64,000 bases of DNA from contig NC_072895.1 of the NCBI RefSeq assembly GCF_027943255.1, forward strand, positions 35,190,001-35,254,000, read 5' to 3'. Below are positions 12,501-22,092 of the stretch, one piece after another; the stretch's first letter is position 1, and every line of letters starts with the position of its first letter. The translations under genes were made by a program, and so were the position numbers. Below the pieces are notes generated by a model. That model was given only the letters and a program-made list of their open reading frames with translations. It did no database searches and had not been told where the DNA came from. This stretch comes from Anastrepha obliqua (lineage: Eukaryota; Arthropoda; Insecta; Diptera; Tephritidae).

Positions 12501-15500
12501 ATAGAGGTCATAAAATGACCCGAACATGATATGCGTAAGCACTTGCAATAAACAATTTTCTAAGCCTAAAATGGTGAAAAAACTAATTGAATTCAATATA
12601 TTTCAACAATTGATGCACTGAGTAGTAAGAACTTTCAAATATATTCCACCAGTTAAAAATACGGTGATGTTATATGTAATTTGGGTCATCAAAAGACCCT
12701 AACGTAGTAGCAGGGTTAAACTAAAGTCATATCGCAACATAAACTTCATTGTTTAAGCCATTAAGACTAAAGCCCTATACTTAGTTTTAGTGATTGCATG
12801 CTTCAATTAAATGTTTTAAATTTGAACTTATTTAAAGGGCATAATGAAGTCCAAAATAGACACAAAAATATTTACAATGGAAGGCAGTCCCGGTGTCATA
12901 ACCATAAAGAAGCCAGACTGGAATATGACGGGGGAGTATACGTGCACCGTACAAACATTCGAGTCGACAGATAAGAAAAGTGCTCGCCTTCAAATTATCG
13001 GTATGTAATAAGTTCCTCTCATACACATGCATAGGTTTCAAATAAATATGCATAAATGTACATATTGTTGTTACATACACTTTTGGCAGTTCCTGAGTCC
13101 GATTTCGTGTTAGAAACGAAAATGGATGGAGAACAAAGTGGCGTAGATATAATGTGCGCGGTGCAAAATGTGTTTCCCCAACCCATACTATCTGTAATGT
13201 AAGTGATCTTATATAAATAAAAATTAACTTAATTGTATTTAATTCATATTTCATTTAATTTTTTCACGTTTTGTAGATTTGATACAAAGATAATAGATTC
13301 AGTTCTGACACAAACAGATCAGAACTCTAGCGGGCTGTATAGTACGACAGTCAGAACGCGAATTCCACGAGATAAGTTAGAATCGCCTACACCGATCACT
13401 TGTGCATTTTTCCTACTTGGCACTAATTACACCAAGAGGAGAGAAACAATTTTCTATGGTAAGTAGAGGTAAGATTTTTTATCACTTTAACGTATTTTTA
13501 TTTCAATACGAATGTGAACACCGTTGAGCCAATTTTAGTGGAAATATTATCTAGACGCGAGTTAAATTTTGTATACTCTGACAAATTATTGTGCCCTGAC
13601 CTTAAACTTCACCTAAAATGTATGCAATCGCATGTTCACCTAAATAATATTGTAATGGTGAGTTAATTTGCCTACAATGGTTTTCCAAAGCTCTTATAAA
13701 GTGGAGCGGAAGTCTGGAAATATAATAATCTAGTTATAGACATTATTATTATTTGAGTAAAGCAGCCTGGATAAGTAGAGGTGCCTAAGTGCGAAGATTA
13801 CCAGACAGGTGTAGACCAACCAAAAATAAACTGGGACACTTGTTTGTTCTGACTTCAATTCTGTATAACTGGAAAACGGTTCAATCAAAGTATTGAATTC
13901 AGTCTTTTATTATAACAAAAGAAGATAATATAATATTTAAATTACAATATTTGAAAAATTTCCAGTAATGAAAATAATATCTTTATTTTACAACTCCTAC
14001 ATAAAGTGGAACAGTAATGAAAATATGGAATTAAAAAAAAATTTATCTTTGTGCTGTATCCCTTTGCATTAATTACTGCTTGTAGACGTCGCACACTGGG
14101 GATTTTTGTACAGAGATGCGGAAAAAAGTATACATCCCAAAAAATATTAACATTTTTACTACTAACGAAGTTGTATATATTTGTGTATGAAAAGAACATG
14201 TCTAAAAACTATTTTTTTTTTAAATTAAAAAATAAAAATTTTTTTTAAATTCATAAATTTAAATTTTTTTTTTTTTTTATTAATATAAGCCAGCAAATAT
14301 TTACGCACAGGATACATGTAAGTTCATAATTCTGAATTACCCTCAAAATGTCAAACCAAAATAAAAAGTGTTTCGTTATCATTATGCACACACTAGAAAG
14401 CGTTTAGTTATTATCATTGCCAAAAAATAATCAGTGGCGCCTGGTGGCACCTGCAATTGATTAAAACTGAAAGAGACGTTATTAAGCAACACGTTGATAC
14501 TAGTTTCTGACCGTAGGTAAATGTAGCTCAACTTGCAGATCCAAGAATATGAAGGAATATGATTTTTTTTTTTTTTTTTTCGTAAAATTAATTATAAATA
14601 GATAATCAAATGCTTTACAGCCTTTGTTCTTCCGGCTAAAATATATAAAAATATCGTACCCTAAATGAAAAATAAAAAATTGGAAGTCGACTCAAGCAAA
14701 AGGAAAAAAAACCACCTTGGGCTTTGAAGTTTTTTCTTAGTCAGTTCAATACTATAAAAAAATTATACTTTTGACATATCTATAAAAAAAAACTGTAAGT
14801 CGGAGTTTAGTAATTCTTTTAAACATTAAACATTGCGTAGGTGGTAAGTTGCAAATTTGACTTTTTTCTGCAAAATCCCCAGTGTGCGTCGTTGCGTGGT
14901 GTCTACTGGAGTTTTGATGCCAACTCTTCAAAAATTTTCCCATATCTCTTCAATTGCTGATTTTAGGCAATTTTGCACCACTAATCTGCCATTTCCGCAA
15001 TTCTTTTCTCATGTGGGTCCACAAGGGCGCAATGGGATTGAGATCTGGGCTCTGATGAGAATGACGCAATACTTCTTTTACATTGTAAAGCAACCATTCC
15101 CTTACAATCAGCGCAGTAAACTTTGGATCGTTGTCGTGCATGAAGGTGAAGTTTGCTGGTAACTGTAATATTTCGTCAATTTTGGGAATATGCTCCTTCA
15201 ATATTTCTAGATCAATTATTTTAGTCATAGTGCCTTCAATAAAACAAAACGAGTCCACTCCATTTGGCCTCATTGCTCCCCAAATCATTACATACATATG
15301 TACAGGGTGGCGCACGAATCGTGCTACAAAAACAAAACGTAATAACTTTTTTTCTAATCAATGTATTTAACTTTTTGTTTTTTATTGTATAGATAATTCA
15401 ATTTTATTTTATGTAACTAATTAGTTTTGAAAATAATAGAACGTAAATGACCTCCATGCTCATTCACGCATATGCGACACCTGATGAGAAATGATGAGAA

Positions 15501-18500
15501 AATTGTTCATTGCGCACTGAAGGGTTGAAGTCGGGATCGCCTCAATTATTGTTGTGATGGACTGCTTCAATTCAGTCAAATTACTTGGTTTTGCTTTATA
15601 CACCTCTTGTTTGAGATAACCCCATAAAAAAAAATCTGGTGCAGTGAGGTCAGGTGACCTTGGGGGCCAGCGGAAAGTGGAATTTCTGGATATCAATTTA
15701 TTTCTAAATTTTCGTTGGAGCTCCTCCATAACCGGTCTGGCTATATGTGCAGTTGCTCCATCTTGCTGGAACCAAATGCTGTTAAAAGGGATACGTCTTC
15801 GCCGCAGTTCTGGATAAAAAAACTCCTTCAACATGTTTAAATAACAGTCCCCATTTACAGTCGCTGTTACACCGTTTTCTTCGAAGAAGTATGGCCCGAC
15901 AATGCACCTTGATGAAACTGCGCACCACACTGTGACTCGTTCTGGGTGCAGTTCCATCTCATGGAGTATTTGCGGATTTGATTGACTCCATATACGGCAA
16001 TTTTGCTTGTTTACATTGCCGTTTAGATCAAAATGGGCCTCATCAGACATAAACAAGCAATTTATGAAGTTGTTGTCTTCTTCGGCCATTTCAATAATTT
16101 TTTGGCAAAATTCCAGGCGAATAGGCAAATCCAGAGGGTTTAATTTGCTTGTGATTTGAACTTTGTACGGAAACAAGTTTAAGTCATCATGAACTATCCG
16201 CTGCAATGACCGTCTGCTAACTCCAATTTGCGCCGACAAGTTACGAGTTGAAACTCTTGGATTTGCCTGAATTGACGATGCTACAGCCGCGATTGTGGCT
16301 TCGACCCGAACATGGGGATCTCGATGGTACGGTCTGCGTGAGATGCTTCCAGATTCAGCAAACATGTTCACCAGCCTCATAATGGTCCATCTGCTCGGGG
16401 GAGTGCCGCCAAACTCCCGCCTAAATTCCCTTTGGACGGAAATGATGGACTGCAAAGCATGGTACCGCTGCACTATCCAAATCCTCTTTTCGGTATCCCA
16501 AGCCTCCATTTTTTGTAAATCTAAATACTAATCTGCAAAATAAAAAAAAAAAAGCCGATTACTCACACAGAAAAAAAGTTATTACGTTTTGTTTTTGTAG
16601 CACGATTCGTGCGCCACTCTGTATATGCCCGCCACCATATTTCGCAGTACCAAATACATTAGATGGATTAGGCATCTACCTTCATCAGAAAAACCTACGG
16701 TCATCATCATCATCATCTCTTCATCAGAAAAACCTGCGGTCATCCGACTCGAATATGTTGAGTTTCGACTCGTCGGGGAAAATACCGTTGATCCAAAATT
16801 CATTCGACTTGCTAACGTTTTCTTTAGCATAGTTGAATCTTTTACTTGCATTAATCCTTGAAAGAAGGGGCTTTTTCCTAGGAGTGTACACTCTATATTC
16901 GTTACTGTCCAGGAAATTTCTGTTATTTTGTGGGCGACGTTCAATTTTCACGAATTTTGAAGTGATTTGGCAATATTAACTGCAGAAATTTTCGGGTTCT
17001 CGTTTATTAAACGCATAATTCTTCTCGTGATCACATTTAAGTCAATTTTAGAAACTCTTCCAGTACCACTTTTTCTAAGAAAATAATGCTTTTCAGTATA
17101 TTTTTTCAATATATTAAATACTAAACTAACTTTTACAATTCCATTATGAAAAAAAATAACGGACACATTATTTACAAAAATATGCTAAAAAATAAGGGTG
17201 TCTCACTTTTTGTTTGACTTTGAAAAACTATGCTATAAAATGCTTAAGTAAACGGAGTTACCGTATATTAAAAAACAATTATGCATATTGGATATTTAAA
17301 AATGGAATATATTTAACGCAAGAGATTTCTTAAAAATCTGTGAATAACTTCTTTACTTATATGAATTTGAATTTTTTGAATATTAGTGTCCCAGTTTTTT
17401 TTTTTTTTTTGGTTCACTGCTTGTCTATTTTGCACGTTCCTCGTACTAGTTATTTAAAAGCCTGCAATTTCTATTACCAAATACTCCTTGCAAAGGTCTA
17501 ACATTCACCAAGCTAAACAGCCACAGGATTCGAGTTCCCTGATTAAACGTTCGCGAACTAAGTAAAATTTCAAGGCTTCGAATGTTTTCGCCATAAATAC
17601 ATTTGTATGAAATGATTTTCTCCGACTTCGTTCCTAGCAGATTCCGATTCTGCATAAAATTCTATATTAAGAAAAAAAATCCCCTGAAGCATAGCTCTAA
17701 AGCCAATGAAGTGAAAAGGATCTAAAACCAAAATAATTATAATATTGCTATTAACTGTAAAACGAAAATCTTAAAAATAAATTTTTGAAATTTTGTAAAA
17801 TTTAAGTATTTTTGCTTTTTTTACAAGTTTTAATTCATATTTTCACATATAAAAAATTACGGGCAAAACATTGCAATAATTCGCTTTGTAGCGCTATCTT
17901 GGCATTCTTTAAATAAAAAAATAGATAACAAAAATACATTCTTCGTTCCGAAAATTTCAAAATTTATATGAAAAAAATTACATTCATTAAATACTTATAT
18001 ATACATATAAATATAATTGGGGCTTACACCCTTTTTGGGTATTTGGCCGAGCTTCTCCTCTTATTTGAGGCGTGCGTCTTGATGTTGTTCCACAAATGCA
18101 GAGACCTAAAGTTTTAAGCCGACTCCGAACGGCAAATGTTTATTATGAGAAGCCATTGATTGCCGAGGGGCGACCCTATTAGAAACATCTTTCTCATTTG
18201 CTGTTTCATGCACGGAGATTCGAAACTACACACTTCCGAATGGTAGTCACGCACCAACCTATTCGGCTACGGCTAATTAATATTAATCATTACTTTAGCT
18301 TCGTATTAACTAAAGTTAACTCTTTAAATTTGGGGGCTCGAAATTTACTTTCAAGCTATGCCCTTTCTTGGACGTTTATGTAGAATCCAAATCCGCTAGG
18401 AGCGATGTTAAAGAACAAAAAAAAGTATCAGCCGTAATCTACTTACCGCTCTCTTTTACTTCAACAGTGTTTAAATCCAGAAAACCAAAACATTGGGAAA

Positions 18501-21500
18501 AATTTACTGTGCCTTCTTCTTGAACTTACTATGTCTTCTTCCGCAAAAGTAAGAACATATCGCACCCTAAATACAAAAGGGTCACAACTCAAAATGAGCA
18601 GATGCTCAAATATGAACGAGACGTTATCAATAAAACGGTCCGCGGATGACATATGGCAAAAATAAATTTTTTGTTTTTTGGTAGGACTGTTATAAGCTTA
18701 CATGGCAAATTTCAGCGTGATATGTCACATAGTTTGTTTTCTGTGGTACTGTAAATAAGTCAAGCTCGAGTGTGGAAAATTTTGAGTTGTGCCCCTTTTG
18801 TATTTAGGGTGCGATATGTATGCATATTTATCTAACGAGTTACCGCTAATAAATTTCGCCATGAATTTTTTAAACAGCGTAAAAGAAGAGCTTGTGGCCA
18901 TTTCTGCATACGTATCTAAAACATTTTTTTGGATTATGTCACTATTGAGGTAAATGGACGATATAAATAATACTCTTTATATATAACATCGCGTATATGT
19001 ACAGATTGTTAGATAACTGGTTAATATCTGCTCCAATATGTTGTCCTGATTGTAAAATTATGCGATTTATAGTACAGTTTCGGAGAAAACCCTGTAAAAA
19101 AATTTTTTTGTTGTTTGTTATTTTTACAAACTTCATCTTCGGAAGATACTCAGGTGGGAGTCACTCCCGAAAATATTTGAAGGGTTGTAGTTTGTTTATT
19201 TCTAACATCTGGAAATATACCTTTATCTGTATTTTAGCAACGCCGATTTTACTCTTCAAATTCATGCAGTAAGTCCTAGGTGAAAAATGAAAATTGATTG
19301 ATTGATTGATTAATTTCAAAAGTCCTAGGTAGTTGCAGATCTAAAAAAGTGTTTGGGTGAAATTTGCCCCAGTGCGTGGTTCGCACAGAGTACCTTTGCA
19401 TATACAGTCAACGTCAAAAGAAGGTATACACCATATATTGACAAGTCTAGAACACTATCATCGTCATCAAAATCAATTATGTCATAATCAAATAAACAAA
19501 TTTTCAGCTTGCTTTTTTTTAGAAGCCGACTCCTACACCACATTACCACATATTGCTCCCAAAGCAAATCACTCCTTATAGAAATAGAATTAAAAACGAT
19601 AAAAATTCACCTTTGACAAAACTTAGTTTATATAGTTTTCTGAAGTCTAAGATAATTTTCCGATATATTTATTTTAGAACACAAAGCCTATTTCTGATAA
19701 AAATTTTCTTATTTTATGTGAACAAAATCCAAGCCTGTTAATTTATTACATGAATAAAATAAATTAACCAATTCATTTTAAATTTATTTCATCTAAATAT
19801 AAATAAATAAAAATAGAAGTTTATGAATTGGAGTGAAATGTACCCCAGTGTGTCGTTTGCGTAAAAAATATATGTGTGCCTTCCGCAGGTTAAGTGTATG
19901 TAGTGAGCTGAAATTAAAGTGATTGAAGAGTTTGCAAAAATGAGCAAAAAAATACTGGAATTGTAAAAATCAATGCTTGTTTACTACTTAGGCCCTGCGG
20001 TTCATTTCGGTTCGGCCTTAAGCGGTTTTATACAGTTATATATATTTTAAGACTTAGTATTAGTAAAAAATTTGTAGTAGTCATCTCTGAACTGGATCCT
20101 CTGAAATTAAAATAACAAACAGACTTCGTTAAAGTAATGTCAAATGTAGTAATTAATCGAAGGAATAAACAAAATAAATTTTTTTGACAAAATGGCAGTT
20201 TCTAAAAAAACAAACCAATTTTTGACCACAATTTCGGCCTTAAATTGTTTATAAAAAAATATTTATCGGTGAGAAAAAATCTTCGATTAATTACTAAAAA
20301 ATATATTTAAGAAGCTCGTGTTAAAACTTGAGACTAATCAGTTTAGCCGTTTTCGAGACACGTTGGTCACCGGCTTTGAAAAGACAATTTTGAGAAAAAC
20401 GCATTTAAAGTTTGAAAATCACTTTCAAGCACTATGAAACGCTTTTTCAAATTTGCGTGCAACTTCTACTTCTAATCACCGGAACTTTATTATATTTTCT
20501 GTGTGTATTCTTAAATATATGTACATTAAGAAAAAAAAAATCGATTTTATCAAAATTCTAACAGTATATACCGCCTTAAAATTCAATGTTCAGTCGTTGC
20601 CTACAAATTTCACAATGGTCCATCATCAAATTATACTATTTTTATAACAAATTCAATAAATATTTTTATTGGGACTTCAGCTGCATTGTCTGTAAATGCA
20701 CTTTTAGCATTTTTACCGACAACACCAGCTCTATCACACAATAAAAACCTACATAGACAACTATAGAAATAAGAATGTAATAAAGGGTGTTTTTTTTAGA
20801 GGTTAGGTTTTCAAGATGAAATAAAACGCATATAATTTAATGTTATGGCCAAGAATTTAGCTTCATTATAAAGATAAGGGTTTGCCATTATGTTTTAAAA
20901 ATGATTTCGGGCAAGTGGCCGCCGCGGCTGGCTCGAATAAATTCCACCCGAGAGGCCCAATTTTCGACCACTTTTTGCAGCAATTGGGGCCGTATGTCAG
21001 CAATAACGCGCCGAATATTCTCTTCCAAGACGTCAATCGTCTCGGGCTTATCTGCGTAGACAAGCGACTTCACATAGCCCAACAAGAAATAATCCAGCGG
21101 TGTTATATCGCACGATCTTGGAGGCCACGCCACAGGTCCACGGCGCGAGATAATGCGCTCACCAAAAGTTTCCTTCAATAAATCGATTGTTGCGTTGGCT
21201 GTATGGCATGTAGCGCCGTCTTGTTGGAACCAAAGATCGTCCACATCAACATCGTCCAATTCAGGCACGAAAAAGTCATTAATCATGGCTCTATAGCGCT
21301 CTCCATTGACTGTAACATTATGGCCAGCTTCATTTTTAAAGAAATATGGACCAATGATTCCCTCTGCCCATAGAGCACACCAAACAGTGACTTTTTGAGG
21401 ATGTAACGGCGTCTCAGCAATGGTTTGTGGATTATGTTCACTCCAAATGCGACAGTTTTGCTTATTGACATACCCATTCAACCAAAAGTGAGCTTCATTG

Positions 21501-22092
21501 CTGAACAAAATTTTCTTATGATGCGTCGCGCGAACCGAACCATTATTTTCGTAATAAATTTGCACGATTTGCAAACGTTGTTCAGGTGTAAGTCTATTTA
21601 TTATGAAATGGCAAACCAAACTGAGCATAAATCAAGTGACAGCTGTCAAAAAGACCATCTACGAAAAAAGTAGTGCCAACTTGAAAACCTAACCTCTAAA
21701 AAAACACCCTTTAGATCCCATATATTTTCACATATTTCAGTACTTCTTCCTAAAATGAATGCAGCAGCATCTTCGGCGCTTCCTGGCGCATACCTGTATC
21801 CATAAAAAAATTAGTTCCTTGAATGAAATTGAAAGTAAACTCGACCTCGGGTCTACTGATAATAAAATACATAAATAGTACAATTCTGATAGACATTTTT
21901 TTTATGAATATTAAAGAATGTATTAATTAAAATATAAAACAAAGCTTATGTACACATAAATTAAAAAAAAAATTCAAATTAATATGTATGTTTATTTTCA
22001 CTCTATTTCCAGATAAAGCAACAAATATACAACGCAAGTGGACTACTGTTGCCGTAGTAATATCGATTGCATCCTTGACACTGAGCAGTTAG
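9504..22092 (+). CDS. two-Ig-domain surface protein, six exons, 265 aa
   Basis: Coding exons are 9504-9573, 9639-9832, 12838-13000, 13090-13198, 13277-13458 and 22013-22092. Every junction is GT/AG, phases agree, and the total (798 nt) closes in frame at TAG. Residues 1-23 form a hydrophobic signal peptide ending STLTWLTLLS. The first Ig domain has Cys54 (LDCEY), Trp69 (LKWLF) and Cys124 in the classic GEYTC motif. The second has Cys165 and Cys220. N-glycosylation sequons lie near residues 73, 117, 194 and 228. The C-terminus is a short hydrophobic stretch (TTVAVVISIASLTLSS) with no cytoplasmic tail, suggesting GPI anchoring. It is probably a cell-surface recognition or adhesion molecule; the exact orthologue was not recognised. 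Intron 2 holds a piggyBac, and intron 5 (8.55 kb) holds nested transposons. Confidence 0.85.
10334..12715 (-). mobile_element. piggyBac-family transposon
   Basis: The element is flanked by TTAA at 10330-10333 and 12716-12719. Its terminal inverted repeats are CCCTGCTACTATGTTAG and, reading inward from the other end, CCCTGCTACTACGTTAG. The subterminal sequences also match (gggtcttattttgac versus a complementary gggtcattttatgacc). The reverse strand carries a transposase gene. TTAA, the CCC start and the protein together identify piggyBac. It lies in intron 2 of the Ig gene in antisense orientation. Confidence 0.93.
10440..12175 (-). pseudogene. piggyBac transposase, frameshifted
   Basis: Translation starts at 12175 with MTDIGAFLSDLEDD, an acidic N-terminus. 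A 58-nt intron (11673-11730, GT...TTTTAG) separates LGLLILIG from VYRSYGESLNSLWDEF. Catalytic blocks seen are ANITIDEQL (first Asp), FRNVITDNFFTS (second Asp) and, in another frame, TKGGVDTLD (third Asp). The C-terminal cysteine-rich domain (RCKFCPSKKKT, CITCKKPVCPLH) is present. Frameshifts occur near 11580 (around SRVLY), near 11035-11060 and around 10910, so no full-length product is possible without change. All landmarks of the family are nevertheless visible, implying fairly recent loss. Confidence 0.88.
14092..14886. mobile_element. Transib-like non-autonomous element nested in the Tc1-like copy
   Basis: The termini are inverted: CACACTGGGGATTTT at 14092 and its complement AAAATCCCCAGTGTG ending at 14886. 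The next bases are also related (gcggaaaaaag versus cttttttctgc). It is flanked by a 5-bp duplication CGTCG (14087-14091 and 14887-14891), and removing it restores the Tc1-like coding tail. A CACWRTG-like terminus with a GC-rich 5-bp duplication is the Transib signature. No transposase is encoded; the interior is AT-rich. Confidence 0.75.
15303..16621 (-). mobile_element. complete DD41D Tc1/mariner transposon
   Basis: The element is flanked by TA (15301-15302 and 16622-16623). Its inverted repeats are about 53 bp, from CAGGGTGGCGCACGAATCGT to gtaataactttttttct, with a single visible mismatch (CAGGG versus CAGAG). It contains one uninterrupted transposase frame that nearly fills it. It is inserted in the GGG...VMIWG region of the Tc1-like element. 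The near-identity of the two ends and the intact frame indicate a young copy. Confidence 0.92.
15460..16509 (-). CDS. intact DD41D transposase, 349 aa
   Basis: This is a Tc1/mariner-superfamily transposase. An N-terminal bipartite helix-turn-helix (RRPYHRDPHVRVEATIAAVA, then STRNLSAQIGVSRRSLQRIV) binds the element ends. The catalytic triad is Asp in MSDEAHFDLNG, Asp in WFQQDGATAH, and Asp in TAPDFFLWGY, with 41 residues between the second and third, hence DD41D (the rosa/visitor group, first reported from fruit flies as I recall). Its length of about 350 residues is normal for the superfamily. The start at 16509 (MEAWDTEKRIW) sits just inside the right terminal repeat. It is on the opposite strand to the host Ig gene. 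No stop or frameshift is seen, so activity is plausible. Confidence 0.92.
   Translation of the reverse strand: MEAWDTEKRIWIVQRYHALQSIISVQREFRREFGGTPPSRWTIMRLVNMFAESGSISRRPYHRDPHVRVEATIAAVASSIQANPRVSTRNLSAQIGVSRRSLQRIVHDDLNLFPYKVQITSKLNPLDLPIRLEFCQKIIEMAEEDNNFINCLFMSDEAHFDLNGNVNKQNCRIWSQSNPQILHEMELHPERVTVWCAVSSRCIVGPYFFEENGVTATVNGDCYLNMLKEFFYPELRRRRIPFNSIWFQQDGATAHIARPVMEELQRKFRNKLISRNSTFRWPPRSPDLTAPDFFLWGYLKQEVYKAKPSNLTELKQSITTIIEAIPTSTLQCAMNNFLIISHQVSHMRE
17422..18017. other. intron sequence, nothing recognised
   Basis: Low-complexity AT-rich sequence within intron 5 of the Ig gene. Confidence 0.4.
18018..18275 (-). repeat. SINE copy (family A)
   Basis: In reverse orientation it follows the family consensus: ggggcttacaccctttttgg, ggccgagcttctcctc, gtgcgtcttgatgttgttcc, ccgactccgaacggcaaatg, then gccgaggggcgaccctatta. 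It ends in the tRNA-like head (gattcgaaactacacac and cgcaccaacctattcggc). It is nearly full length with moderate divergence. Confidence 0.8.
18560..18814. mobile_element. MITE, TA-flanked, about 36-bp inverted repeats
   Basis: The left end TCGCACCCTAAATACAAAAG and following ggtcacaactcaaaat are mirrored at the right end by attttgagttgtgccccttt then tgtatttagggtgcga. TA lies on both sides (18558-18559, 18815-18816). It has no coding capacity. The 255-bp size and TA duplication fit a Tc1/mariner-derived MITE. A related end, atcgtaccctaaatgaaaaa, occurs at about 14655 inside the Transib-like element. Confidence 0.85.
18815..20017. other. intron sequence with a pair of direct repeats
   Basis: Two similar segments, about 490 bp apart and in the same orientation, lie at about 19356-19392 (gggtgaaatttgccccagtg followed by cgtggttcgc) and 19831-19866 (gagtgaaatgtaccccagtg followed by tgtcgtttgc). 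A (gatt)n run and two copies of agtcctaggt flank the first. No exon is seen. Confidence 0.5.
20018..20420 (+). repeat. interspersed DNA repeat, TTAA end, shared with 54597-54960
   Basis: The segment begins TTAAGCGGTTTTATACAG. Over roughly 250 bp it matches, in inverse orientation, the block at 54597-54860; shared phrases include taaacaatttaa, ttgtcaaaaaaatttatttt, attactttaacgaa and tttcagaggat. It is probably the end of a DNA transposon whose other copy carries a DD34E transposase (see 52955-54960). Confidence 0.6.
20783..21711 (-). mobile_element. DD41D-type Tc1/mariner element, internally deleted
   Basis: The inverted ends aagggtgttttttttagagg (left) and cctctaaaaaaacacccttt (right) extend through ttaggttttcaag and its complement (about 34 bp). 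Both are next to TA. The reverse strand carries most of a transposase. It lies in intron 5 of the Ig gene. Confidence 0.9.
20888..21628 (-). pseudogene. DD41D transposase with N-terminal deletion and lost first Asp
   Basis: The frame is open for 246 residues. It begins near LTPEQRLQIVQIYYENNGSV (first helix-turn-helix), then jumps directly to KKILFSNEAHFWLNGYVNKQ, so about 130 residues including the second HTH are missing. The remaining catalytic blocks are WFQQDGATCH and TPLDYFLLGY, separated by 41 residues. The first catalytic Asp is replaced by Asn (FSNEAHF versus FSDEAHF in the sister copies), which should abolish catalysis on its own. Confidence 0.88.

Larger units (their letters stand above)
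13813..17421 (-). mobile_element. Tc1-like element carrying two nested transposons
   Basis: The ends are inverted: caaccaaaaataaactggga at 13818 and its counterpart agtgtcccagtttttt...ggttcactg near 17385-17420. Reverse-strand transposase pieces are distributed around the insertions. The N-terminal HTH (ITRRIMRLINENPKISAVNI) lies near 17000-17166 and the first catalytic region (GIFPDESKLNIF) near 16750-16800. The middle and C-terminal part (VMIWGAM, FMHDNDPKFTA, HQSPDLNPI) lies near 14950-15300, and the C-terminal tail RRLQAVINAKGYSTK at 14040-14090. Stops and a triplet expansion (atc/tgatg) at 16700-16715 show it is inactive. Confidence 0.8.
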
